A DNA stretch of 64,000 nucleotides from a virus. Location of the stretch: IMG/VR virus record IMGVR_UViG_3300035698_014689, positions 30,887 through 94,886 of that record. One strand, given 5' to 3'. The first letter of the stretch is position 1. Every line of letters begins with the position of its first letter. Both the position numbers and the translations under genes were made by a program. The notes beneath the pieces were generated by a model, which saw nothing but the letters and a program-made list of their open reading frames with translations, was not told the origin of the DNA and did not search any database. This document shows positions 1-8,448 of the stretch, piece after piece.

Positions 1-235
1 TTGATCGTGCCTCCTGCATTTGCTGTTGAATACCAGCCCACGTGGATAAGCCCTTCTTAGCGATCAGTCCAAAGGTTCCAGCAATTGCGGCTCCCGCCAT
101 TGTGAATTGCATACCAGCGGAACGCATTGCGGCTCCAGCGGAAGCGACCTTTGCGGATAACGCACTAAGCTGTGTAACTGCCATCGTGGTATCAGCACGA
201 ACAGTTAAAATCGCTTCTCCTAGAGACTTAGACAT
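1..235 (-). CDS. Tail tape measure protein, N-terminal part (runs off the left edge)
   Basis: About 78 N-terminal residues are visible, opening with MSKSLGEAILTVRADT and followed by small-residue, Ala/Gly-rich amphipathic sequence typical of the start of siphovirus tape measure proteins, which set tail length and fill the tube. Its ATG overlaps the stop of the frameshifted tail chaperone by eight bases, which is the canonical order chaperone then tape measure. The rest lies outside the window, so length and any embedded lysozyme domain are unknown. Confidence 0.8.
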   Translation of the reverse strand, partial: MSKSLGEAILTVRADTTMAVTQLSALSAKVASAGAAMRSAGMQFTMAGAAIAGTFGLIAKKGLSTWAGIQQQMQEARS

Positions 236-593
236 TTTCCTCTCCTTTTACATCAAAACCGAGTGTACCCATTTGAGAAGCAGTATGGGGCTCAACCTCA
301 GATTCTCCATCCCCGTTCATCATGCCCACGTATCTATCAAACTCATTCTTATCTGCATGATACGCCATCCTGACTGACTGAGACAGAGCTAAAAGAAAAC
401 GTCCTTCCTTCTTCTGAGATTCCCGAATCAAGATTCGAAATTGACCTAATGTAAGTCTCCATACATGCTCCAACCTATAACTGGGACAGTCGTGTAAGAC
501 AGTAAAAATTTGTTCCGAGATAGTGACTTGAACTTGAGCCTCATCCGACAGCTCGTCTAGTTCGTCATCAGCATCTCCTTCAGATCGAAAAAA
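228..593 (-). CDS. Tail assembly chaperone extension (T part of gpG-T), made by -1 frameshift
   Basis: This open frame has no good start of its own; it continues the upstream chaperone gene after a -1 slip at 587-593. The extension adds about 119 residues starting RSEGDADDELDEL, giving a fusion of about 239 residues that ends just inside the tape measure gene. In lambda-like and many other siphophages the G and G-T proteins chaperone the tape measure protein during tail tube assembly at a fixed ratio. Position between the tube protein genes and the tape measure supports the role. Confidence 0.8.
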   Translation of the reverse strand, partial: FFRSEGDADDELDELSDEAQVQVTISEQIFTVLHDCPSYRLEHVWRLTLGQFRILIRESQKKEGRFLLALSQSVRMAYHADKNEFDRYVGMMNGDGESEVEPHTASQMGTLGFDVKGEENV

Positions 594-946
594 ACGTTCT
601 TCAATTCCATGATGTCATTGACCTGTAAAAAGGCTTTGATAACCTTCATAACATCAACGATTGAGAACTGATCATAAAACGTCACTTCCTTATCTGTGAC
701 CTGAGCGAGAATCCTTTTGAAAGTCGGGATCATTACAGGACTCGAAAATAGTGCGATAATCGTCGCTGAATCATTTCCTTTCAAAGACTTGTCATCGACG
801 GCTCCGAAAATCGTTATGAATTCCGAAATCAGAATCTGAATATCCTCAAGAACCAACTCTCTAACAGAAATCTCGCCACGAGCGGTTGTAACCTCTTTTT
901 TACTAGCGAACAGGCTGTCCTGCTTCTTTGCTTTTTTCAGTGTCAT
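557..946 (-). CDS. Tail assembly chaperone (gpG-like), zero-frame product
   Basis: 129 residues, Lys-rich start, mostly helical middle, ending EMLMTN in frame. No enzymatic motif. It sits directly upstream of the frameshifted extension and the tape measure gene, and contains a T TTT TTC slippery heptamer eight codons before its stop. These context features identify it as the first half of the G/G-T tail chaperone pair; the sequence itself is too divergent to recognise otherwise. Confidence 0.75.
   Translation of the reverse strand: MTLKKAKKQDSLFASKKEVTTARGEISVRELVLEDIQILISEFITIFGAVDDKSLKGNDSATIIALFSSPVMIPTFKRILAQVTDKEVTFYDQFSIVDVMKVIKAFLQVNDIMELKNVFFDLKEMLMTN
587..593 (-). other. Programmed -1 ribosomal frameshift slippery site T TTT TTC
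   Basis: On the minus strand the zero frame reads GTT TTT TTC. The heptamer T TTT TTC is a canonical X XXY YYZ slippery sequence; slipping by -1 joins the two chaperone frames. A GGAG-like stretch follows about 8 nt downstream, which is not the usual upstream stimulator position. Confidence 0.75.
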
Positions 947-964
947 AATCTGATATTCCTTTGC

Positions 965-1234
965 TTACTTTTTTTGACGAAGAGCTTCATGCAGAATGTT
1001 CCGAACATCCACGCCTGCTCTTGCGAAATCTTTCGGTTCTACGAGTGAGTTTCGATTGTAATAATCCTTACGGATCAGACTGATCTCCTCAGGCTTCAGC
1101 TTCGAGGAGAAAACAAAGAAAATTGTCACCCCACGAGTTCCTCTTTCCCTTGTCTCCACTTTCTCGAAATCGATCGCTTCCTGAACCCACAGGAAGGATG
1201 CCTCTTCAACGTCTTTCGTTTCTATCCGTACCAT
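965..1234 (-). CDS. Small conserved phage protein, tail module
   Basis: 89 residues, beginning MVRIETKDVEEASFLW, with a central beta-type stretch (GVTIFFVF) and a basic C-terminus. The pattern of an early T-K-D motif, an A-x-F-L segment and a later F-F-x-F strand resembles the DUF5659 family of small phage proteins, but I judge this by eye only. It lies between the tail tube protein and the tail chaperone genes. Confidence 0.55.
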   Translation of the reverse strand: MVRIETKDVEEASFLWVQEAIDFEKVETRERGTRGVTIFFVFSSKLKPEEISLIRKDYYNRNSLVEPKDFARAGVDVRNILHEALRQKK

Positions 1235-1281
1235 ACCTTACTCCTAACTTTTAGGAAATTAAACCATACTCATACCAGCTA

Positions 1282-1749
1282 TTAAGCGGCAGGAGTACTG
1301 ACGAGTGTTCCAAACTGACCAACAGAGTTCTTCAGGCATTCGAATTCGACTTCGAGTGCAACCTCCGCCTCACGACTCCACATGACTTCGGAGTTTCCGA
1401 TAGAGACGGCTCTATCAAAAGCGAAAGTGAGCGTTGCACCAGCAGGGCCCGGCCCCACTACCCCGACAGTGTGCTCATTGACCACATTTCCCCACCCCGC
1501 TCCTAAAGAGCCAAGAGGCAAATCCCACGACATATAAAGGTTCGCAAGCGAGGCCTCCAACAGCGTGGTCTTAACCAACATTTTTTCCATTGTCTTCGAC
1601 TTCTTGATCAAACCCACAAGCTGATCGCAAGCCACGTCCAAATACTCACGTTCACTGCGAACGGAAATTCCATCTTTGGTGAAACCGATGTCTACGCTAT
1701 CAACTGTGATGACAGCAGGCCCAACTACCACATTAGCTGTGTTACCCAT
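1282..1749 (-). CDS. Major tail (tube) protein
   Basis: 155 residues, beta-rich with an N-terminal GPAVITVDSVDIGFTKDG strand pattern and long Thr/Val stretches, followed by conserved-looking EVMWSREAEVALEVEFECL. This composition and size match siphovirus tail tube proteins, which hexamerise around the tape measure. Gene order (terminator-like gene upstream, chaperones downstream) is exactly that of a tube gene. Confidence 0.75.
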   Translation of the reverse strand: MGNTANVVVGPAVITVDSVDIGFTKDGISVRSEREYLDVACDQLVGLIKKSKTMEKMLVKTTLLEASLANLYMSWDLPLGSLGAGWGNVVNEHTVGVVGPGPAGATLTFAFDRAVSIGNSEVMWSREAEVALEVEFECLKNSVGQFGTLVSTPAA

Positions 1750-1760
1750 GATGCTACTCC

Positions 1761-2198
1761 TTATTTATACGACCACTTAACGGTGACGATCATCCTACAT
1801 TCCCACTTGTCTAGCTCATCATTGCGTACTATTTTGCCTACTTCGTCAATCTCTGACCACCTACAATACACCTGTGCGTTTGAAAAGTCAAGGAAAGCTT
1901 TGCTTTCATTTGCATTTTCGAACAAAGACTCAATCTGCCTGACCACATCCGCACAGTCTACTTGTGTACCTGAATGACAGAGAAAAAAGTATAGATCAGT
2001 CTCTCTCAATTTATTTGTATCCGAACCTCCTGTTTTAATAGTATAATTCTCTTCAAAGAATAAGCCCGTTTTATAAGGGGCGGTCTGCGAATCAGAACGT
2101 GTTATATTTATCTTACTTGTCGAATTATAACCAAGGAGAGTCGTCAACGTGGAATCCGCCACGAGCTTATCAGATATTGCTTTCCAAAAGTACTTCAT
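1761..2198 (-). CDS. Tail terminator-like / minor tail protein
   Basis: 145 residues, starting with a helix (MKYFWKAISDKLVADSTLTTLLG) and ending with beta strands (WECRMIVTVKWSYK). The layout and position between an HK97 gp10-like protein and the tube protein fit the tail terminator (gpU-like) fold, where a ring protein stops tube growth and meets the head. Assignment is mostly by synteny. Confidence 0.6.
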   Translation of the reverse strand: MKYFWKAISDKLVADSTLTTLLGYNSTSKINITRSDSQTAPYKTGLFFEENYTIKTGGSDTNKLRETDLYFFLCHSGTQVDCADVVRQIESLFENANESKAFLDFSNAQVYCRWSEIDEVGKIVRNDELDKWECRMIVTVKWSYK

Positions 2199-2200
2199 AA

Positions 2201-2692
2201 TTATGTTCCTAATCTAACCCTCATACGCAAAACAAAGTCATCGGCAAGACGGCCCTCCTCTGTATTAAACGCTTTCATTAAATATGGACGAGCCTCCACA
2301 CCTTTCTTCTCTATTGATTGAAAAATTCTGAAGGCGGTCAACCCTACGTGTTTCGGCTGTAACTTCCGTGCAACCCACGCTCTCAACTTAGCCAAGTCAG
2401 GAGAGTGAGGCCCACGTCCCTGCTCAACATCCAAACCGTAATCAACTCCAATCGAGCCCACATCAATCGCGGCGCTAAACACGGATGCAGAAAAACCAAT
2501 ACGTGTGCGGATATTTCTGAATAAGTTGCCTGAGTCCACAGACTTGTTCTCTCTTATGTTTCGTCTTATCTGAGGAACGAGAACAGCTTGAACAGACGTA
2601 TTGAGAATCGGTGCAACAGCGGGAGCTCCCAAAGCTGTGACTAAGGACTTTATATGAACCTTGGACGTATCAAATTTTACTGACATTATCAT
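2201..2692 (-). CDS. HK97 gp10-like head-tail joining / tail protein
   Basis: 163 residues. The N-terminal helix, central VPQIRRNIRENKSVDSGNLF segment, the D-Y-x-x-D-V-E-Q-G element and the C-terminal RPYLMKAF motif match the HK97 gp10 family of neck or tail-completion proteins. The chosen ATG overlaps the upstream stop (ATGA) and has GGAG five bases upstream; a second in-frame ATG lies two codons in. Confidence 0.7.
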   Translation of the reverse strand: MIMSVKFDTSKVHIKSLVTALGAPAVAPILNTSVQAVLVPQIRRNIRENKSVDSGNLFRNIRTRIGFSASVFSAAIDVGSIGVDYGLDVEQGRGPHSPDLAKLRAWVARKLQPKHVGLTAFRIFQSIEKKGVEARPYLMKAFNTEEGRLADDFVLRMRVRLGT

Positions 2693-3021
2693 ATCTGCTC
2701 CACATGAAGGGTAACGTGATGATACTCACCACTGGCATCCCTCTGCCTCTGTGCAAAGAGAACATCATATTTAAACGTGCCGTCATCCACCTTATACACT
2801 CTACCTCGTACGAACTTATCCGTATTCGTCGTTATAACTTGCCACATCTTCTCCGAATCTTTCCCAGCATAAGTTGTGAGCAGTTCGGCTTTCATTTTCG
2901 TAAAGCGACACAGAAGCGTCTCTTGAACGGTGCTTTCCGTAGGTATGACAGTACCGAAGCTGGAGTCAGCCTTTCCAATCTCAATCACATCTATCGTATC
3001 TGTTAGGCCACTGGTAAACAT
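2689..3021 (-). CDS. Head closure (stopper-like) protein
   Basis: About 110 residues. Beta-rich sequence with segments such as YAGKDSEKMWQVITTN and FVRGRVYKVDDGTFKYDV is typical of SPP1 gp16 / HK97 gp9-type head closure proteins that plug the connector channel. The start at 3021 has GAGGT eight bases upstream; an earlier ATG at 3039 sits directly on its own GGAGG and is less likely. Confidence 0.6.
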   Translation of the reverse strand: MFTSGLTDTIDVIEIGKADSSFGTVIPTESTVQETLLCRFTKMKAELLTTYAGKDSEKMWQVITTNTDKFVRGRVYKVDDGTFKYDVLFAQRQRDASGEYHHVTLHVEQI

Positions 3022-3449
3022 TTTTTGTACCTCGCGCATTCCTCCGATCCTTCAACAAAAGAATCCCACCCGTCATCCGTCTCAGTTCCAATATAATACT
3101 TGTTCGTTCTCAGGTATCTCAACGTCCGCATAAATTCGTTATTGCTTTGATAGCGCACTATCTGATTCATATTAAAAAGCAAGTGCAAATTAGCTATGTG
3201 ATATTCCCTTTTCGTTTTCTCGAAAAAGAAGCTTATATCATGTGGCAAAGAAGCCAGTGTGACATCTACACCGTAAACAGTCTTAGGTATATAATCATTC
3301 CACCAATCCCCCGTGGCTCCGATACCATTCCAAATCTCATACAATTCGTCGTTCGTTACGTGCATGAAGTACTCAGGCAAAAGAAAGTCATACCTCTGAC
3401 AGGCTAATTTCAAATCATACTCATGTCTATTATCATATCTGAAATTCAT
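3003..3449 (-). CDS. Conserved phage protein with phospholipase A2-like pattern
   Basis: 148 residues from an ATG with a strong GGGGGA site. A stretch IWNGIGATG...IPKTVYGVDV...PHDISFFF, then NLHLLFNMNQIV and RYLRTNKYY, resembles a common phage family with N-G-x-G, Y-G-x-D-I, C-x-x-H-D and F-x-x-N-M motifs. The usual Cys before H-D is replaced, so an enzymatic role is doubtful. It overlaps the head closure gene by 19 bases or more. Function unknown. Confidence 0.5.
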   Translation of the reverse strand: MNFRYDNRHEYDLKLACQRYDFLLPEYFMHVTNDELYEIWNGIGATGDWWNDYIPKTVYGVDVTLASLPHDISFFFEKTKREYHIANLHLLFNMNQIVRYQSNNEFMRTLRYLRTNKYYIGTETDDGWDSFVEGSEECARYKKCLPVA

Positions 3450-3497
3450 TGAGTCCCCCTCACCTAAGTAAAAACACCTACGAACGTACGAGCGGAA

Positions 3498-3513
3498 GTG
3501 CAATCATGTGCAC
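3498..3513. promoter_or_regulatory. Dispersed palindrome GTGCA-N6-TGCAC, copy 1
   Basis: Exact 16-bp copy GTGCAATCATGTGCAC in the short gap between the lipoprotein stop and the next gene's ribosome binding site. See the finding on the dispersed palindrome. Confidence 0.65.
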
Positions 3514-3520
3514 GCCACAC

Positions 3521-3931
3521 CTATTCAGGAACGAGCTTTTTCGGAAAAGGTTCACGCATCTTCGAGCCCGCACAGACCATCTTGACAAACTCAGCTATTA
3601 TCTTAACTGATTCTGCTGGTGACTCATTCGATCCTGCAATATATACTATGCAGACATTTCCAGCACTGAGATCACTAGAAAACATTCCCCACATTGACTT
3701 CCTTCTTGAGTAAGCGAACATGGCGGGAAATTTCTCCTCCTCCTTATACGGACGCTGAAACAGCAGAGCATTAGCACCCCCACCAGCGACAACCTCGGGA
3801 ATAAATTTATCTGTGAGCGTCACCTTAAAAGCATCCGATGAACCAGCGGCTCCCCACGATTTCTGACCAATTGAACAGCCAGTCAAAAAAATCAAAGCCA
3901 CACTGAATAGAAGCATGAATAAAAATCTCAT
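3521..3931 (-). CDS. Predicted lipoprotein
   Basis: 136 residues. A charged N-terminus (MRFLF), a hydrophobic core and the lipobox LTGC (Cys19) form a signal peptidase II signal, so the mature protein should be membrane-anchored in the envelope. The rest has no recognised domain. Placed in the head-tail gene block, it may act as a superinfection-exclusion or spanin-like protein, but nothing in the sequence proves either. The ATG at 3931 has GGAG upstream and is preferred to a GTG two codons earlier. Confidence 0.65.
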   Translation of the reverse strand: MRFLFMLLFSVALIFLTGCSIGQKSWGAAGSSDAFKVTLTDKFIPEVVAGGGANALLFQRPYKEEEKFPAMFAYSRRKSMWGMFSSDLSAGNVCIVYIAGSNESPAESVKIIAEFVKMVCAGSKMREPFPKKLVPE

Positions 3932-3959
3932 AAACACTCCTTCTTTATTTACTTACTAT

Positions 3960-4046
3960 TTAGCGAGGGGGAGGACAACCACCACGTCCTCTACCCGTTC
4001 CTCTTCCACCACCGCCTCTTGGCCCCGTCCCATCTCTGTTCGGCAT
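3960..4046 (-). CDS. 28-residue Gly/Arg-rich peptide (MPxRDGTGP-type)
   Basis: Tiny gene with a good AAGGAG site eight bases before ATG. It begins MPNRDGTGPRGGGGRGTGRG and ends with a single Cys followed by Pro-Pro-Pro-Arg. The M-P-x-x-D-G-T-G-P-x-G start and the T-G-R-G motif closely resemble short DUF5320-type peptides seen in anaerobic bacteria and archaea. Function unknown. Confidence 0.55.
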   Translation of the reverse strand: MPNRDGTGPRGGGGRGTGRGRGGCPPPR

Positions 4047-4061
4047 CTCACACACTCCTTT

Positions 4062-4319
4062 TCACGCACAACCGTGATGTCTATCTATCATATCTCTTAT
4101 CAACGGAACACACTGCTCTTTATGCTGGGCGACTTTTAAGTCGAACGTATTATGGAGCTCTTGATCAGTCCTAACGTTCGTCAACTTCGACTTGATTTCC
4201 TCTATATCATCCTTGAGAGGTGTTATCATAAGTTTCACGATGAAAAACGTAGCACCCGAAATCGCTGAGACCAGCATAATTCCAAATGCACCGGCACTGA
4301 AAAACAGACTCCAATCCAT
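4062..4319 (-). CDS. Small membrane protein with C-terminal coiled coil
   Basis: 85 residues. Residues about 4-32 form one long hydrophobic membrane segment, followed by a charged helix (LKDDIEEIKSKLTNVRTDQE) and a His/Cys-rich tail. The layout is like XhlA-type or other phage holin-associated proteins, but no endolysin is adjacent. ATG at 4319 follows AGGAGGG. Confidence 0.55.
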   Translation of the reverse strand: MDWSLFFSAGAFGIMLVSAISGATFFIVKLMITPLKDDIEEIKSKLTNVRTDQELHNTFDLKVAQHKEQCVPLIRDMIDRHHGCA

Positions 4320-4331
4320 CACGCCCTCCTT

Positions 4332-4679
4332 TTACTCAAAGTCACTCATTGACAACTGATTTCTCCAATAACCAACAGAGGTTATCGCTATCTTGACTCC
4401 TGACGCTACGAGAGCATCAAAATACTGAAGCGGATCATCCATTTCAGGTGTGATGGATTTCGCCGCTGTGATTAACGGCGCGAGTTCATCTAAAGTATAC
4501 ACCTTGTCTGAACCATTACCACCAAGCAAATCACATTCTTCTCCAGTAATCGCATAAGCATCAACAACTATCCGCATACCCTCCTGAGAACGGTGATACC
4601 AAAAATGGAATTCAAGTCGATTCTTGTCATCGGTTTGCAGACTTGTTGGAACCTCTTTCGTCGTTCTGAATTTCAACAT
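4332..4679 (-). CDS. Hypothetical virion-module protein
   Basis: 115 residues starting MLKFRTTKEVPTSLQTDD. No recognised motif. It lies two bases from the next upstream gene, within the appendage gene block that also encodes the discoidin-domain protein, so a virion-associated or assembly role is likely by context only. Confidence 0.5.
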   Translation of the reverse strand: MLKFRTTKEVPTSLQTDDKNRLEFHFWYHRSQEGMRIVVDAYAITGEECDLLGGNGSDKVYTLDELAPLITAAKSITPEMDDPLQYFDALVASGVKIAITSVGYWRNQLSMSDFE

Positions 4680-4680
4680 A

Positions 4681-5148
4681 TCAAACTCCTTTTATTTTAC
4701 GTTTCACCGCATCTACATCCATATCTACAGCTTCGACTGCGGCTACGGTAAGCGGATGTTCCATGTCCAAATCTGTAGTAGCTACCCAGCGTTCAGCGAA
4801 TTTAGCATCTTGCATTAAGACGTCAAATTTAGCACGTTCCACAGGAAGCTCATCAAGTGCTTCAAGAATATCTAACTTGGATAACTTGATCATAGCGTCA
4901 AGTTTTTGCTGTATGGTCAAATGTGAGCCAGCTACTTCATCTATGACCCACTGAATAGATTCAGGATTACGAAATCCCTGTCCTTCATATACCACAAATG
5001 GAAAAGCTGTAGGAATAGGCTGATTAGACAATCTATACTGCAATTGTGCATTAGTATCACCATACCAATCAATTACAAGATTACCTTGACTGAACTGCTC
5101 AACAAAATCTCTGCTTACTGCGTCATATTTATTATGTAAAATTATCAT
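4681..5148 (-). CDS. Hypothetical protein, appendage block
   Basis: 155 residues. The N-terminus (MIILHNKYDAVSRDFVEQF ... VIDWYGD ... FPFVVYEG) resembles a small conserved phage family often placed after fibre genes; a thioredoxin-like or fibre-assembly role is conceivable. The C-terminal half is helical. Starts four bases inside the discoidin gene (ATGA-type overlap), so translation is probably coupled. Confidence 0.5.
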   Translation of the reverse strand: MIILHNKYDAVSRDFVEQFSQGNLVIDWYGDTNAQLQYRLSNQPIPTAFPFVVYEGQGFRNPESIQWVIDEVAGSHLTIQQKLDAMIKLSKLDILEALDELPVERAKFDVLMQDAKFAERWVATTDLDMEHPLTVAAVEAVDMDVDAVKRKIKGV

Positions 5149-7631
5149 AATTGTATATCCTGTATTGAACCTGCACCACCATCACCACCATCATGACTAG
5201 AAACAGATATTCCTGCTTCCCCACCATCTACATTCATAGTATTTTCATTCTTACCTTTATGAGCAACAACGACAGAACCACCACCACTTGCTCCACCTGT
5301 GCATTGAACCCAACCTGTAAAACCAGATGAATTACTACCTTTACTTGTTATAGTTCCATCACCTAAAATATCACTAGCACAGCATATAATAAGTAGTCCG
5401 CCAACTCCCCAACCGCCTCTAGTTGTAAGACTCCTGGACGGTGCATAATTACGTGATGGATTACCTACACCAGGAGATGGTCCTGTCTCACTGTTTCCTC
5501 CACCTATACCCCCATATGGTTCAGGTGGCGAAGAAACCCACCCCTGATTACCAGAACTAGAAGGCCCACCTGCAAAACAAGTACCTGCTATACCATCAAA
5601 TAAATAAATGTTATTACCATAACCCCACCCACCGCAACCACCGCCCCCAGTCTGACCAGTCATTCCTGCTACACCATCAACACCAGCCCCAATAGCTATT
5701 TGCTTAGTAGCACCTACGCCACCAATCCTAGGAATTGTCACAAGTTGACCATTACCACGTAAAGCAGGAAACAATCCTTGTATTAATTTCATCGCATTAC
5801 CGCATCCGTCAAATACAGCAGATTCCTGTACGTCAGTACCTACAACATTACGGAATGTAAATTGAATGCCATCTATGTCAACTGAATTTCCATCTGTAGG
5901 AGCTACAGGAGTTTCAATAGTATACAGGGTTGTGCTATTGCCAAAAAGCAAAAGTTGTGAAATAGCAAGTCGAGTCCCGTCATCTGCAACTATCTTCACC
6001 CTATAATACCGATATTCCCAATATGTACTCGCTGTAAATGTTTTTGTCAAACTATTACTAGCATCAACAAAAGTCTGTTCACTTAGGTCATTCATATCAG
6101 TTAAAAAATTATCATCAGAACCTTGAAGCGTTATAGTAATATTATAATACCCAACATATCCATAACCATGACCAGATGGGCCGACAGTCTGTGCTTTATA
6201 TATCTTTTTAGAAACACCGAAATCTACTCCAACATACATAGTAGCGTAGGGTTGTATATAAGTGCAAGAAGAGCCTGTTTTTACCAATGTGCCGTCAAAA
6301 GCGTTAGACAATGCGGATGTTGAAGTACCAATTAATGTATAACCATCAGTAGCAACATCTATCCAGCCACCTTTTTCAGGGCTAACAGGATTAGCATGAC
6401 AACCACGTGAGGTCATAGTAATATCACCATGATTAACCAATCCTGTTTTAGTATTAATGCCAATGGTCAGCCCACGACACCTATCAGACGTTGTGTATAA
6501 ATGACCTTCAGGAATTGTAACAGTAGAGAATTGTTTAACTACCATATCACCATCTTCAACACTGCTCGCAAGTACACCCTCAAAAAACTCGATTTCAGAT
6601 ATAATAAAATAATTAGGATTAACTGTCCCACTCATACGAATTGCATGATAAAGATAAGAATCTGACGAATCAGCACAAATTTCTACAATATCATCAAGAG
6701 TATAATCCGATTTAATAGTCTGACTGCCTAAATCTGTCCAGTCAGTACCATTATTTGAGCTCATTAATGTCAGTGTTAGCACCCCTGTATATAAAGCAGG
6801 ATAGGAAAATCCATAATCAGTAGAAGCATAACAAAGAACTCTCGATACAATCTTGGCATCCTGCCATTGTTTGCCTACATAAAAATCATTAGGACCATAA
6901 CATGATGCTGTTGATGTTGCTGTAGTACTTCCATTAAAAGCATTTAATTCTCTAGCTGTTGCTGTATCTATAACACTACCAACATAAGGAGGTAATTGCT
7001 GAACACCTACAGCATTTTCAACGGGTTCATAAAACTCCATCTCAACAATTTGCATTTGTCCTGCCACATCAACTACAAGCCTGACTCTATGATAAAGATA
7101 AGGTGTAATTGAAGAAGAATTAATTTCACAGCAGGTAATGCGAGCAAACGTGTAATCAGTATACGATTGAGAACCTAAAGAAACTTCTTCTCCTGCCCAT
7201 GCACCAGTATCACTCCCCTCTAAATAAAACGTCATCGAAGAATTTATACTATATTGAAATCCTCGGTCACTTGCGCCAAACAAAATAGCCCTGCTAATGA
7301 CTCTTTTAGTAGCCCACGCTTTCCCTAAATAACAAGTAAGACCTGACGTTGTATAAGATGTCAGCCCTCTAGTAGCGGTTCCAACATACACTCCATTCCA
7401 CGCAAGATAAGCGTCTATCATAGTTGCATTTGATATAACTGTACCATCAGATGCCGAAATAAATTGATTAAGAGTCTGTCTATCTCCATCGTCAGAACCA
7501 TCACCATACCAGTTTCTACCTTCAGGAGGGCGTCTACGCATCTTATATTCCCAAGCATTATTAGACCGTTTCCATTCATCGGAAACAGTCTCCTTCTTAG
7601 GAATAATTATAGCATGTGATTCATTAGACAT
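5145..7631 (-). CDS. Appendage/receptor-binding protein with three discoidin-like domains and Gly-rich tip
   Basis: About 828 residues. Three repeats of a discoidin (F5/8 type C, CBM32-like) fold are visible at roughly residues 50-205, 215-355 and 420-550, each with a jelly-roll pattern ending R-x-x-(V/I)...E-(M/I)-E-F-(Y/F). Residues about 640-830 are Gly/Ser/Asn-rich (GQTGGGGCGGWGYGNN and similar), like collagen-poor sticky fibre tips. Discoidin domains usually bind carbohydrate, so this protein likely contacts host glycans. The ATG at 7631 overlaps the upstream stop region and follows GGAGG. Confidence 0.75.
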   Translation of the reverse strand: MSNESHAIIIPKKETVSDEWKRSNNAWEYKMRRRPPEGRNWYGDGSDDGDRQTLNQFISASDGTVISNATMIDAYLAWNGVYVGTATRGLTSYTTSGLTCYLGKAWATKRVISRAILFGASDRGFQYSINSSMTFYLEGSDTGAWAGEEVSLGSQSYTDYTFARITCCEINSSSITPYLYHRVRLVVDVAGQMQIVEMEFYEPVENAVGVQQLPPYVGSVIDTATARELNAFNGSTTATSTASCYGPNDFYVGKQWQDAKIVSRVLCYASTDYGFSYPALYTGVLTLTLMSSNNGTDWTDLGSQTIKSDYTLDDIVEICADSSDSYLYHAIRMSGTVNPNYFIISEIEFFEGVLASSVEDGDMVVKQFSTVTIPEGHLYTTSDRCRGLTIGINTKTGLVNHGDITMTSRGCHANPVSPEKGGWIDVATDGYTLIGTSTSALSNAFDGTLVKTGSSCTYIQPYATMYVGVDFGVSKKIYKAQTVGPSGHGYGYVGYYNITITLQGSDDNFLTDMNDLSEQTFVDASNSLTKTFTASTYWEYRYYRVKIVADDGTRLAISQLLLFGNSTTLYTIETPVAPTDGNSVDIDGIQFTFRNVVGTDVQESAVFDGCGNAMKLIQGLFPALRGNGQLVTIPRIGGVGATKQIAIGAGVDGVAGMTGQTGGGGCGGWGYGNNIYLFDGIAGTCFAGGPSSSGNQGWVSSPPEPYGGIGGGNSETGPSPGVGNPSRNYAPSRSLTTRGGWGVGGLLIICCASDILGDGTITSKGSNSSGFTGWVQCTGGASGGGSVVVAHKGKNENTMNVDGGEAGISVSSHDGGDGGAGSIQDIQL

Positions 7632-7632
7632 C

Positions 7633-8058
7633 TTAGAGATTTCCTCCAATAGCCGTAAGTGTTACAGTCTTTGCGGCTGTGACGGTTGCGACAGCCCCAA
7701 CTTGTATCTCTTCGCCTACGCCAAGAAGGATCGCACCATCATCACGCTTGTTAAGAAAAGGAAGGTCTACTACATTAAGCAGAGAAACTGCTGGTACAAC
7801 TCCATCAGTCCCTGACAGTGTAGGAACATTTACCGAACCTATCAGCCAAGCTGTCGCTCCATCATAAAAATACACCTGCAGGATAACCGCGGCAGTGTCG
7901 TCGGATACCGCAACGATGTCTTGAATAATTGTACCATCCGTTGCTCCTTCCACTACTGATTTCAAATCGGTAGTGTCAGCGGGTACTATTGTATTTCCTA
8001 CTTGCGTATTGTCCGCGACTGTTAAAGCACTCGTTATAAATTGCGGTGTTGCTGACAT
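7633..8058 (-). CDS. Predicted virion decoration/structural protein
   Basis: 141 residues, small-residue and Thr/Val/Ala-rich beta sequence (TSALTVADNTQVGNTIVPAD) without Cys. The composition is that of phage surface or decoration proteins. It is directly upstream of the discoidin protein and downstream of a fibre-type N-terminal domain gene. No specific family recognised. Confidence 0.5.
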   Translation of the reverse strand: MSATPQFITSALTVADNTQVGNTIVPADTTDLKSVVEGATDGTIIQDIVAVSDDTAAVILQVYFYDGATAWLIGSVNVPTLSGTDGVVPAVSLLNVVDLPFLNKRDDGAILLGVGEEIQVGAVATVTAAKTVTLTAIGGNL

Positions 8059-8060
8059 GA

Positions 8061-8444
8061 TTAAAATCCTCCATAAAGATTTCTTGCTGTTAATAAATTG
8101 GCGGCCATTCCCCCACCACCACTCGATGTGGCTACCTCGTCGATAGCCGCTTGAACCTCATCGGCAGTTAATCCCGAAGTCGAATTATCATAACTTATAG
8201 CAGTGGCTGGATGACTATCTGAGTTCGTACGTCCAGTCAAACTATTATGATCAGGAGTCTCACTCCCACCACTTACTTCTCCCCACGCGCCATTCCCCCA
8301 CGCATACAAAGAGGGCGCTCCAGCGATATTCGCCACGAAAGCGAAATCTCCATCTGTCCCCACAGAAACCAAAGTAGTCAACTCCAGCAAAGTCGGGAAA
8401 GATCCACGATAAAATTTGAATTGAAAACCTTTTTCTGTTATCAC
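8061..8444 (-). CDS. Short fibre-type protein with HNxLTGR...AISYDN motif
   Basis: 127 residues. The middle carries the familiar phage fibre hinge: D-H-N-S-L-T-G-R, then HPATAISYDNSTSGLTADEV and a Gln-Ala-Ala-Ile-Asp-Glu helix, which usually trimerises and joins a base-binding domain to a distal receptor-binding part. Here no long distal part follows in the same gene, so it may be a connector to the neighbouring discoidin protein. Confidence 0.6.
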   Translation of the reverse strand: MITEKGFQFKFYRGSFPTLLELTTLVSVGTDGDFAFVANIAGAPSLYAWGNGAWGEVSGGSETPDHNSLTGRTNSDSHPATAISYDNSTSGLTADEVQAAIDEVATSSGGGGMAANLLTARNLYGGF

Positions 8445-8448
8445 AAGA

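Noticed and set aside
42-377. Long plus-strand frames across structural genes (for example 42-377, 3915-4139, 12089-12559, 42017-42628)
   Set aside because: They mirror well-supported minus-strand genes, have no family features and no ribosome sites.
3521-4319. Holin/spanin lysis cassette from the lipoprotein and small membrane protein
   Set aside because: No endolysin nearby and no diagnostic motif; kept as unassigned envelope proteins.
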